Part shown: positions 1-5,018 of the stretch, piece after piece
Numbering within the stretch: position 1 is the first letter of the stretch
How the letters are laid out: the number at the start of each line of letters is the position of its first letter
From: Bacillota bacterium
GTDB taxonomy: Bacteria; Bacillota; Clostridia; Acetivibrionales; Acetivibrionaceae
Assembly (NCBI GenBank): GCA_023421115.1
Contig: JAEZUI010000109.1
Location: 1 to 5,077, forward strand
Length of the DNA stretch: 5,077 nt
Direction: 5' to 3'
Made by a program: the position numbers and the translations under genes
Notes under the pieces: model-generated
Database searches by the model: none
The model's input: only the letters and a program-made list of their open reading frames with translations
Told to the model about the DNA's origin: nothing

Positions 1-172
1 ATTTATGTTATGATATATAGGTAATTGACTTTCAGATTATAGCAATAATGCGTAACAAAAATAATTATCGTGGGATATGTATATAGCGAAATTTTAAACA
101 AGCATACAAAACCTTAATAAATATGCATACTACTTTTACCAAAACATATGAACGAAATATTAGCATATGATG

Positions 173-190
173 TTCCCATTAAGTTTATGA
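173..190 (+). repeat. Partial copy of the intergenic element (second half)
   Basis: TTCCCATTA, two differing bases, then TTTAT matches 801-818 downstream of the GNAT gene at 15 of 18 positions (hand count, no gaps). In the better copies this segment lies about 30 nt after a stop codon. Here no upstream gene end lies at that distance, so this may be a remnant. A chance match in AT-rich DNA cannot be excluded. Confidence 0.4.
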
Positions 191-216
191 AGGTTATAAA
201 AAATAAAAGCATAGAC

Positions 217-233
217 AAATTTGAATTTGTAGG
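217..233 (+). repeat. Partial copy of the intergenic element (first half)
   Basis: Sixteen of 17 bases match 773-789, the segment right after the GNAT stop codon (AAATTT, one changed base, then AATTTGTAGG). It lies after the partial copy at 173-190, so the two halves are in the opposite order to the full copies. No TTCCC segment follows at the expected distance. Confidence 0.4.
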
Positions 234-283
234 AGGTATCATATATGTGTGGAATGCTATCCAATTAGTTAGAATTAAAAATT

Positions 284-290
284 GGAGGAA
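284..290 (+). promoter_or_regulatory. Ribosome binding site that sets the GNAT start
   Basis: GGAGGAA lies 4 nt before ATG 295, and its GGAGG core is 6 nt from that start. The earlier in-frame ATG at 148 has no such site. The protein starting at 295 begins directly with the first strand and helix expected of a GNAT domain, which supports this start. Confidence 0.75.
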
Positions 291-294
291 TACT

Positions 295-771
295 ATGAAT
301 TATAATATTAGAAAAATAAATGATAATGAATACAAATTTTTGGATAATTTTCTTTATGAAGCAATTTATGTTCCTGAAGGAGTTAAACATCCGCCTAAAA
401 CAATAATTAACAACCAGGAATTGCAGGTATATGTTTCTGGTTTTGGAGAAAAGAAAGATGATATTTGTTTTGTTGTGGAGATAGAAGGTATTGTTGGTGG
501 TGCTGTGTGGGCACGAGTAATGAATGATTATGGGCATATAGCTGATGGAATTCCATCATTAGCAATATCTTTATACGAGCAATATAGAGGATATGGAATA
601 GGAACTGCACTAATGAAAAGAATGATTGTTGACCTTGAAGAAAAAGGATATGAAAAGACTTCATTGGCAGTACAGAAAGCAAACTATGCAGTAAAAATGT
701 ATAAGAATGTAGGGTTTGAAATTGTTGATCAAAATGAAGAAGAATACATTATGGTATGTCAATTGAAATGA
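295..771 (+). CDS. GNAT family N-acetyltransferase
   Basis: The product is 158 residues, a single GNAT domain and normal for the family. It should transfer an acetyl group from acetyl-CoA to an amine in the cytoplasm; the substrate cannot be read from sequence. Acetyl-CoA motif A is clear: LAISLYEQYRG (89-99) leads into R98-x-x-G101-x-G103, the R/Q-x-x-G-x-G/A pyrophosphate loop, followed by the helix TALMKRMIVDLEEKG. Motif B is SLAVQKANYAVKMYKNVGF (123-141), with N130, A132, Y136 and the G-F pair in the usual places. The N-terminal part (LYEAIYVPEG near 20-29) and YGHIADGIPSLAISL (79-93) fit a widespread RimI-like subfamily. The start at 295 is chosen for its GGAGG site; the frame stays open upstream to 148 without supporting features. 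The gene stands alone and is followed by a copy of the intergenic element. The family call is secure. Confidence 0.93.
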   Translation: MNYNIRKINDNEYKFLDNFLYEAIYVPEGVKHPPKTIINNQELQVYVSGFGEKKDDICFVVEIEGIVGGAVWARVMNDYGHIADGIPSLAISLYEQYRGYGIGTALMKRMIVDLEEKGYEKTSLAVQKANYAVKMYKNVGFEIVDQNEEEYIMVCQLK

Positions 772-783
772 TAAATTTCAATT
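761..783 (+). other. Small inverted repeat straddling the GNAT stop codon
   Basis: AATTGAAA (761-768) and TTTCAATT (776-783) are perfect reverse complements around a 7-nt loop that contains the TGA stop. The stem is purely A/T plus one G-C pair and is not followed by a T-run, so it is at best a weak terminator. A shorter version (GAAT/ATTC) surrounds the XRE stop codon, with which it shares the 11-mer AATGATAAATT. Confidence 0.4.
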
Positions 784-820
784 TGTAGGGAATATTCAGC
801 TTCCCATTATATTTATTATC
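769..820 (+). repeat. Intergenic element, copy after GNAT
   Basis: This copy begins at the stop codon. It has TCAATTTGTA at bases 7-16 and AGCTTCCC at bases 27-34 after the TGA. The copy after the HAD gene has both blocks at exactly the same offsets, and 24 of the first 34 bases match without gaps (hand count). A GGGAA/TTCCC inverted repeat (788-792 and 801-805, 8-nt loop) lies inside it. A TATATTTATTATC segment follows. Its role is unknown: recombination site, terminator-like structure and promoter are all possible. Confidence 0.6.
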
Positions 821-888
821 AGTAATTACCTAGTTTTATGTTTTAGTATTATTTATGTAAACCAATAAGGATAGGAGATTATTATAGA

Positions 889-1530
889 ATGAATTTTATA
901 GTTAAATATGGCTGGCATGCGCTGCTAATTGCTATTGTTGGAGATATGCTAATTCCATTTATTCTTGCTCCATTTTATAAAGGATATAGTAACACTTTAA
1001 TGACAATTAGCGCATTGGGGAATAACCAAAGTCCGGTTAGATTGGTATTTAATCTATGGATGTTACTTGAAGGCATATTATTTTTGGTTGCTATCCCTGC
1101 AATTTATAATTACTACCATGAGGTATCAAAGACACTTATCATAGTAACTGTTATTCTTATTATAGTGTTTGCTGTAGGTGCGTGTATATTTACCTGCTTT
1201 TTTAGTGTTAACGAAACAAAAGATGTGGTTACTACTGCTTCGAACATACATGGTGCTGGTTCAGTTATTGGGTTTATCTTATTTTTGTTTGTGCCACTGT
1301 GTTTCGCTATACTCTCATTTAAGGACTATGATAAAATAACTGGTATAATATCCGTTATTTCATTTATACTTGCTTTCCTATTTTTTGTGTTGTTTGTTAT
1401 GTCAGATAAACCAGAATTTGCAAAAACAATAGTAGTAAAAGAAGGGTTATGGCAAAGATTGAATTTGCTGTTTATGTATATTCCACTTGGATACATCTCA
1501 GTAAGAAATATATTTTCATTGGTTAAGTAG
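889..1530 (+). CDS. DUF998-type integral membrane protein
   Basis: The product is 213 residues and very hydrophobic, with six predicted membrane helices at roughly 11-29, 53-75, 82-106, 123-143, 149-171 and 191-206. Marks of the DUF998 family are visible: ISALGNNQSPVRLVFN (40-55) after helix 1, an invariant-looking IHGAGS (120-125) at the start of helix 4, and GLWQRLNLL (186-194) at the start of the last helix. Proteins of this family sit in the cytoplasmic membrane and have no established biochemical activity. The ribosome binding site is GGAG near 874-877, about 11 nt before the ATG, which is adequate but not strong. There are 117 nt between it and the GNAT gene and 213 nt to the regulator that follows, so it is probably its own transcription unit. 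The family assignment rests on motif recognition only. Confidence 0.82.
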   Translation: MNFIVKYGWHALLIAIVGDMLIPFILAPFYKGYSNTLMTISALGNNQSPVRLVFNLWMLLEGILFLVAIPAIYNYYHEVSKTLIIVTVILIIVFAVGACIFTCFFSVNETKDVVTTASNIHGAGSVIGFILFLFVPLCFAILSFKDYDKITGIISVISFILAFLFFVLFVMSDKPEFAKTIVVKEGLWQRLNLLFMYIPLGYISVRNIFSLVK

Positions 1531-1533
1531 TGG

Positions 1534-1570
1534 AAGATTGAGTTAATAGTTTACATTACTCAAGAATCTT
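1534..1570 (+). terminator. Interrupted hairpin after the DUF998 gene
   Basis: AAGATT (1534-1539) pairs with AATCTT (1565-1570). Inside it, GAGT and AAT pair with ATT and ACTC, with a bulged T on the left arm and a 3-nt bulge on the right, closing a 7-nt loop. The stem totals about 13 bp and starts 3 nt after the stop codon. The bases that follow are not a clean T-run, so an intrinsic terminator is plausible but weak. An RNA-stabilising hairpin is the alternative. Confidence 0.45.
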
Positions 1571-1591
1571 ATTACAATCAAAAGAATAAAA

Positions 1592-1603
1592 CAGATTAAT
1601 CTG
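1592..1603. promoter_or_regulatory. 12-bp perfect palindrome, possible operator
   Basis: CAGATTAATCTG is a perfect 12-bp palindrome about 140 nt upstream of the XRE gene. HTH regulators of this type bind palindromes as dimers, so autoregulation is conceivable. The distance to the predicted promoter at 1685-1714 makes a direct repressor site less likely. Short A/T palindromes also occur by chance. Confidence 0.25.
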
Positions 1604-1629
1604 AACTTGTCGCTATGTTTAGGAACTAT
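1603..1629 (+). repeat. Intergenic element, diverged copy downstream of DUF998
   Basis: GAACTT, five variable bases, then TATGTTTAG recurs with identical spacing at 2412-2431, downstream of the XRE gene (17 of 23 bases match over 1603-1625 and 2412-2434, hand count). The layout corresponds to the GCTTCCC plus TAT-rich part of the copies at 799 and 3804. Here it lies about 72 nt after the stop codon, because the hairpin at 1534-1570 comes first. Confidence 0.45.
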
Positions 1630-1651
1630 TTTTTGCTGTTTTGGGCAATGT

Positions 1652-1681
1652 AAAGTTAAGTTGCGGAATTGTAAAGTTGAT
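1652..1681 (+). promoter_or_regulatory. LytTR/AgrA-type activator binding site (two direct repeats)
   Basis: AAAGTTAAG (1652-1660) and AAAGTTGAT (1673-1681) are direct repeats with a 12-nt spacer, giving a 21-bp period that puts them on the same helix face. Both fit the published LytTR-domain consensus [TA][AC][CA]GTTN[AG][TG], repeated with a 12-13 bp spacer, at every position. They end 3 nt before a weak -35 hexamer, the position expected for AgrA/VirR-like activators. The cognate regulator is not in this window. Confidence 0.55.
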
Positions 1682-1684
1682 GTG

Positions 1685-1714
1685 GTGGCATCAGAATGAG
1701 CTTACTACTACAAT
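1685..1714 (+). promoter_or_regulatory. Predicted promoter of the XRE regulator gene
   Basis: A good -10 box TACAAT (1709-1714, 5 of 6) follows a poor -35 GTGGCA (1685-1690, 4 of 6) with an 18-nt spacer. Transcription would start near 1721, leaving room for the AAAGGAGG site at 1729-1736. A poor -35 with LytTR repeats directly upstream is typical of an activator-dependent promoter. Confidence 0.5.
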
Positions 1715-1743
1715 GAAGTCACCAAATCAAAGGAGGATTTCAA

Positions 1744-2388
1744 ATGAAATTTGCAGATAAAATATTAAGCCTTAGAAAGACACATGGAATGTCACAGGAT
1801 GATTTGGCTGAGAAGCTGAATGTTTCCAGACAGGCGATTTCTCGCTGGGAAATGGGAGCAGTACAGCCTGACACAGGGAATGTGTTGCAATTGAGCAAGC
1901 TCTTTGGTGTTACGACCGATTACCTATTAAACGATGATTATGAGATTGACCATGATGTGCCTGTTGTGAAAGAAACCGAAAGCATAACAAAGGTCGAAGC
2001 CAATCGACAATCAGCATTTATTTTCATAATGGGTCTAAATTTTATGATTTTAATCTATCAGTTGATTGCTTGCTTTGTCCTTCAAAATTCCATTTTCTCT
2101 TTGTCTGGAACAATGCTAATTATCGCTGAAGTTGTCGGCTTCGAACTTGGATATCGTAAAATTGCACCTAAGTCAGAGAGTGCAATGAAATACTACTGCA
2201 AATTCTATGTTGTTACGTTTTGGCTTGCAGCATATTTTCCCATTAGACTACTAATGAATGTAGCAATGATGTTGTACCCTTATTCATATATTGGTATTGT
2301 ATTTGAGATTATTGTGGTATTTGTATACTTATTAATCTCAATTCTTGCTACGAAGTTGATTAAGAAAAAAGTAATGTACAGAGAATGA
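1744..2388 (+). CDS. XRE-family regulator with C-terminal membrane domain
   Basis: The product is 214 residues. Residues 5-62 form a Cro/C1-type helix-turn-helix: MSQDDLAEKLNVSRQAISRWE (16-36), with the recognition helix at 28-37, then QPDTGNVLQLSKLFGVTTDYLL. After a charged linker (65-90) come four predicted membrane helices, roughly 91-113, 118-137, 152-174 and 181-206, and a short basic tail. This architecture is common in Firmicutes and suggests a membrane-tethered DNA-binding protein that responds to an envelope signal or a partner; the signal is unknown. The start is firm: AAAGGAGG lies 7 nt before the ATG. Expression is probably controlled by the LytTR-type site and promoter at 1652-1714. 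The HTH-coding part (about 1801-1920) is near 49% GC, clearly above the rest of the window. The next gene begins 118 nt downstream. Confidence 0.92.
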   Translation: MKFADKILSLRKTHGMSQDDLAEKLNVSRQAISRWEMGAVQPDTGNVLQLSKLFGVTTDYLLNDDYEIDHDVPVVKETESITKVEANRQSAFIFIMGLNFMILIYQLIACFVLQNSIFSLSGTMLIIAEVVGFELGYRKIAPKSESAMKYYCKFYVVTFWLAAYFPIRLLMNVAMMLYPYSYIGIVFEIIVVFVYLLISILATKLIKKKVMYRE

Positions 2389-2437
2389 TAAATTCCATCT
2401 TAGAGGTAGTCGAACTTCATATTATGTTTAGAAATAT
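2384..2437 (+). repeat. Intergenic element, copy after the XRE gene
   Basis: It starts with AATGATAAATT (2384-2394), which includes the stop codon and is identical to 767-777 at the GNAT stop. CCATCTT sits where the better copies have TCAATTT (4 of 7). TCGAACTTC and TATGTTTAG follow at 2410-2418 and 2423-2431. The second block pairs with the copy downstream of DUF998. The match to the GNAT and HAD copies needs a 2-nt gap. Confidence 0.45.
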
Positions 2438-2506
2438 AAGCGTAGTACATAGAAATATTTGAACTTTTTGTTAACTCATCAATAATTAGAATGGAGTGAA
2501 CTCTCA

Positions 2507-3076
2507 ATGAAATTACATTACAGAGGCAATTACAATTTAAACCCAGAGTCTTTACCATCAGAACCACACCAACAAGGAGCAGTTCCATTTAAAGAAGCAC
2601 AAGATTCTAAAACGATAGGAATAATTGCTAATGTTTTAGCAGTGTTATTAATTATTCCGTTAGGGATTATTCTTTATTTACGTTGCGGAAATGCTATTTT
2701 TGATTATATTCTTTTGGGGTGTATACTCGCTTTATTGTGCATATTTCCACACGAATTCTTGCATGCAATTTGCTTTAGAGATAATGTCTATCTTTATACA
2801 AACTTGAAACAAGGAATGTTGTTCGTCATTGGCACAGAAACAATGAGTAAAGGTAGATTTATATTTATGTCGTTGTTACCGAACCTTATATTCGGGATAA
2901 TCCCATATCTCATTGCGTTAATATTTCCCTTTCTTTCTGTTTTAGGTGTTTTTGGTGCAATATCAATCTGTATGGGTGCAGGTGATTATTACAACATTTT
3001 CAATGCTGCAACACAAATGCCAAAAGGAGCAAGAACTTATTTACATAAATTTAATTCATTTTGGTATATGCCATAA
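2507..3076 (+). CDS. DUF3267 membrane protein, putative zincin metalloprotease
   Basis: The product is 189 residues. A polar N-terminus of about 35 residues is followed by membrane segments near 37-58, 66-81, 117-137 and 138-156. The end of the second segment carries H82-E-F-L-H86, an HExxH zinc-binding and catalytic motif, directly after FP. Further marks of the DUF3267 family are KGRFIFMSLLPNLIFG (115-130) and MGAGDYYNIFNA (156-167), where D160 could be the third metal ligand (inference). Such proteins are thought to be membrane-embedded peptidases, but substrates are unknown. GGAG at about 2493-2496 lies 10 nt before the ATG. The HAD gene starts only 25 nt after the stop, so the two are likely transcribed together. 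The gene ends with a short polar tail and appears complete. Confidence 0.87.
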   Translation: MKLHYRGNYNLNPESLPSEPHQQGAVPFKEAQDSKTIGIIANVLAVLLIIPLGIILYLRCGNAIFDYILLGCILALLCIFPHEFLHAICFRDNVYLYTNLKQGMLFVIGTETMSKGRFIFMSLLPNLIFGIIPYLIALIFPFLSVLGVFGAISICMGAGDYYNIFNAATQMPKGARTYLHKFNSFWYMP

Positions 3077-3089
3077 ACAGTGTATTTAT

Positions 3090-3093
3090 GAGG
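3090..3093 (+). promoter_or_regulatory. Ribosome binding site that sets the HAD start
   Basis: GAGG lies 8 nt before ATG 3102. The same frame is open back to 2946, but that stretch overlaps the end of the DUF3267 gene in another frame and has no family similarity. MTKAIFFD from 3102 is the expected N-terminal strand of a HAD protein. Confidence 0.65.
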
Positions 3094-3101
3094 TTATAAA
3101 G

Positions 3102-3776
3102 ATGACGAAAGCTATATTTTTTGATTTGTTTTTTACGTTGATTTATCCGAAATACTCAGACGAAAATGAATATGATATCATAGGAATTACAGCGATGGAA
3201 TGGGAAAAGTATGCTGAAGATAATCGCTTATATCACGAAAGAGCTCTGGGAAATGTGAAAACTGAGAAAGAAATAATTAATAAAATTGTAGATATTATGC
3301 CATATCAATTAAGCGAAAGTGAAAAACAGAAAATACTTGAACGGCGTGAAGAACGAATGAAAAGAGCGCTATTAACAGTTGATAATAACATAGTTGATAC
3401 ACTTTGGAAAATTCATGAAAAGGGTATTAAAATCGGTCTTATAAGTAATGCAGATATAATTGATTCTAAGCATTGGGAAGAATCTATATTATCAGAAATT
3501 TTTGATATTAGCATATTTTCATGTGATGTTGGAATATTAAAACCGGATACTGGAATTTATTATTTGGCAATGAACAGACTAGGGGTTACACCGGAAGAAA
3601 GTATTTTTGTTGGCGACGGTGGCTCAAATGAACTATGCGGTGCTAAAAATGCCGGAATGAAAACAGTGTTTACAGAATTTTTAGATCGTAAGTTAAAAAA
3701 TCAAAAAGAAATAATAGAGAAATATGCTGATTATCATATTGATGAATTTGACAATTTATTAAACTATCTAGACTGA
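3102..3776 (+). CDS. HAD-superfamily hydrolase with a variant motif I
   Basis: The product is 224 residues, a cytoplasmic HAD fold with an alpha-helical C1 cap (about 15-95). Motif I is AIFFDLFFTLI (4-14): the nucleophile D8 is present, but the second aspartate of DxDxT is a phenylalanine (F10). Motif II is LISNAD (113-118, S115), motif III is K147 in ILKPDTGIYY, and motif IV is FVGDGGSNELCGAKNAG (169-185) with D172 and E177. Phosphatases of this superfamily normally use the D+2 aspartate as general acid/base, whereas L-2-haloacid dehalogenases lack it, so this protein may be a dehalogenase-like or otherwise altered hydrolase; the reaction is not predictable. It is 25 nt downstream of the DUF3267 gene with its own GAGG site, so translation is probably coupled or co-transcribed. 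A well-preserved copy of the intergenic element follows its stop codon. Confidence 0.88.
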   Translation: MTKAIFFDLFFTLIYPKYSDENEYDIIGITAMEWEKYAEDNRLYHERALGNVKTEKEIINKIVDIMPYQLSESEKQKILERREERMKRALLTVDNNIVDTLWKIHEKGIKIGLISNADIIDSKHWEESILSEIFDISIFSCDVGILKPDTGIYYLAMNRLGVTPEESIFVGDGGSNELCGAKNAGMKTVFTEFLDRKLKNQKEIIEKYADYHIDEFDNLLNYLD

Positions 3777-3826
3777 GAACTATCAATTTGTATATGATTT
3801 CGAGCTTCCCTGTATTACTTATTGAG
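3774..3826 (+). repeat. Intergenic element, copy after the HAD gene
   Basis: TCAATTTGTA (3783-3792) and AGCTTCCC (3803-3810) lie 7 and 27 bases after the TGA, exactly as after the GNAT gene. The block is bounded by an imperfect inverted repeat: TCAAT (3783-3787) with ATTGA (3821-3825), then a TT/TT mismatch on both sides, then GTA (3790-3792) with TAC (3816-3818). Such a symmetrical arm with mismatches would suit a folded recombination site or a protein-binding site; neither is shown. Confidence 0.6.
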
Positions 3827-3900
3827 AAGATGGACGTGGTAAAAAAAATACTACACAATCAATGATGTATACGAACTAACATCGAAAAAGGAGAAATATA

Positions 3901-4349
3901 ATGAAAGAGAAGTCTTGGTTAAAATATTTTTTTATCAGCATACTGATAGTTTTAGTGGTATTTTGTAGCGACTATGTTTTTGATAAAATATTTAATTTTC
4001 AATGGACAATAAACCCATTTATTATATCTATTGTTTTTTATATAAGTATAGGCCTACTACTTGGCTTAGAACATGTGGTACAAGAAACAAATAAAATGGG
4101 AAGTTGGAGAATTAATATAGCTAAGTTAGTGCTATTAGGAATACCATCATTATATTTTTCATTTGATGTTTTTATATACTTTGGGATAGTAAATATGTGC
4201 CAAATGTTTTTACATATCCTATAGCAATGTTAATGAGTAATAAGGTTAATTTACTATCTGTATTTCAAATCATATTGGGTTATTCAATCATTTCGAGCTT
4301 TTATAAAAAAGTTGATGATATGAAAATAAATTGTGCGCAATCTTCTTGA
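3901..4349 (+). pseudogene. Small membrane protein gene split by a frameshift
   Basis: The frame from 3901 begins well (AAGGAG 7 nt before the ATG) and gives membrane helices near 8-27, 38-57 and 72-91, but ends abruptly at 4222-4224. Continuing in the frame one base back gives a convincing C-terminus (LWDSKYVPNVFTYPIAML, then a fourth helix around NLLSVFQIILGYSIISSFYKK) that stops at 4347-4349. A single missing T in the run at 4169-4173 would join the two into one protein of about 149 residues, reading FSFDVFYILWDSKYVPNV across the joint. The GSWRINIAKLVLLGIPSLYF segment looks like hypothetical membrane proteins seen in Bacillus and Clostridium, with no known function. A real mutation, a sequencing error in a homopolymer, or less likely programmed slippage would all explain it. 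No neighbour depends on it obviously. Confidence 0.7.
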
Positions 4350-4374
4350 TACAAACGTCAAATATGATTATGAT
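4346..4374 (+). promoter_or_regulatory. Near-consensus sigma-A promoter of the flavin reductase gene
   Basis: TTGATA (4346-4351, 5 of 6) and TATGAT (4369-4374, 5 of 6) are separated by exactly 17 nt. The -35 overlaps the stop codon of the broken membrane gene. Transcription would start near 4381, about 14 nt before the AGGAG ribosome binding site. No operator is evident, so expression looks constitutive. Confidence 0.65.
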
Positions 4375-4409
4375 TCACTAAAAAATAAAATAATAGGAGA
4401 GATAGATTC

Positions 4410-5018
4410 ATGGTTAAGATGGATATTAAGCCGGATTTCGTATTCAGCCCGCAACCAATGTATATTATTGGCACAAAAAATGAAGAGGAAGTGCCAGATT
4501 TTTGCATTATAACCTGGATTGGTTTTTCGTTTGACAAGACACCACACTTAATGATGACAATAGGTGGTAACAAGCAAACTAAAACGAACATTTTGAATAA
4601 CAAAATGTTTTCAGCAAACCTAATCAGTGAGGATATTATATGGCTTGCAGACTATTTTGGATCTACAAAAGGTGAAGAAAAACTTAAGAATGATATACAG
4701 TTTGAATATAAATGGGGGAATTATTTAAATGTACCTATTCTAGAGCAAAGCAACTGGGTTTATGAATGTGAAGTAACAAAAATAATAGAATTAGAGGGAA
4801 GCCACCTATTCTTAGCCGACATAAAAAATATTCAGATAGACAAAAAGTTTGAAGGAATGGATCTTGAAATGATTGATTTGAAAATGCTGAATCCAGCAGT
4901 ATATGCGCCGTATAATTATTTTTCCATTGGAAACAGAATTGGTGGATGTGGCGAATGGAAGAACCATTTACTTAATGATAATCAGAAACACGAGAATACT
5001 AAAGTTAGCGCAAGATGA
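4410..5018 (+). CDS. Flavin reductase-like, FMN-binding split-barrel protein (flavoredoxin type)
   Basis: The product is 202 residues, close to the usual 190-200 of flavoredoxin-like proteins, which bind FMN in a split barrel and act in cytoplasmic electron transfer or NAD(P)H:flavin reduction. Visible marks are PQPMYIIGTKNE (14-25) at the N-terminal strand, ITWIGFSFDKTPHLMMTIG (34-52), the flavin-phosphate region KQTKTNILNNKMFSANLIS (55-73), a core strand WVYECEVTKIIELEGSHLFLADI (116-138), and NPAVYAPYNYFSIGNRIG (161-178) near the end. No iron-sulfur cysteine cluster is present, so redox must come through the flavin and its partner is unknown. AGGAG at 4395-4399 is 10 nt before ATG 4410; ATG 4419 (M4) is a possible alternative start. 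The gene has its own promoter at 4346-4374 and stands alone. The C-terminal tail (about 186-202) is polar and probably disordered. Confidence 0.92.
   Translation: MVKMDIKPDFVFSPQPMYIIGTKNEEEVPDFCIITWIGFSFDKTPHLMMTIGGNKQTKTNILNNKMFSANLISEDIIWLADYFGSTKGEEKLKNDIQFEYKWGNYLNVPILEQSNWVYECEVTKIIELEGSHLFLADIKNIQIDKKFEGMDLEMIDLKMLNPAVYAPYNYFSIGNRIGGCGEWKNHLLNDNQKHENTKVSAR

Larger units (their letters stand above)
1..294. other. Non-coding leader upstream of the GNAT gene
   Basis: All three forward frames close almost at once (stops at 11-13, 18-20 and 22-24), so at most a few codons of an upstream gene are present. The GNAT reading frame stays open back to an ATG at 148, but the extra 49 codons resemble no known part of the family and lack a ribosome binding site, so this is treated as leader. 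It contains two stretches resembling the element found after several stop codons in this window (173-190 and 217-233). No convincing promoter was recognised. The base composition is very AT-rich. Confidence 0.6.

Noticed and set aside
148..294. Longer GNAT protein starting at the ATG at 148
   Set aside because: The added 49 residues show no family similarity, there is no ribosome binding site before 148, and a strong GGAGG site lies just before ATG 295.
265..682. Minus-strand open frames opposite the GNAT gene
   Set aside because: They are low-complexity translations of the opposite strand of a clear gene, without ribosome binding sites or motifs. The same holds for the minus-strand frames near 2400-2588, 3670-3858 and 4358-4603.
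1653..1661. GTTAAGT as an integron attC core box (GTTRRRY)
   Set aside because: It belongs to the LytTR-type direct repeat, no partner RYYYAAC box was found at a fitting distance, and the other gaps lack it.
2459..2486. Promoter TTGAAC with AATAAT (16-nt spacer) for the DUF3267 gene
   Set aside because: Transcription would start at about 2493, within the ribosome binding site, leaving no usable leader.
2946..3101. Longer HAD protein starting at 2946
   Set aside because: The stretch overlaps the DUF3267 gene in another frame; the HAD fold and a GAGG site begin at 3102.
3769..3798. Promoter TAGACT with TATGAT (18-nt spacer) at the HAD stop codon
   Set aside because: The -35 matches only 4 of 6 and the leader to the next gene would be about 95 nt. 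It lies inside the repeated element, so the likeness may come from that. Possible but not supported.
3841..3849. A-run at 3841-3848 as a minus-strand terminator tail
   Set aside because: The flanking GTGGTA/TACTAC stem is short, has a mismatch and encloses the run itself, and no minus-strand gene precedes it.
4290..4300. ATTTCGAGCTT, identical to 3797-3807 inside the element after HAD
   Set aside because: It lies within the restored reading frame of the broken membrane gene and the bases around it do not continue the match, so chance is the simplest explanation.
4350..4380. Sixth copy of the intergenic element after the broken membrane gene
   Set aside because: TCAA and TATGATT can be aligned to the HAD copy only with gaps, and the segment is better explained by the TTGATA/TATGAT promoter.
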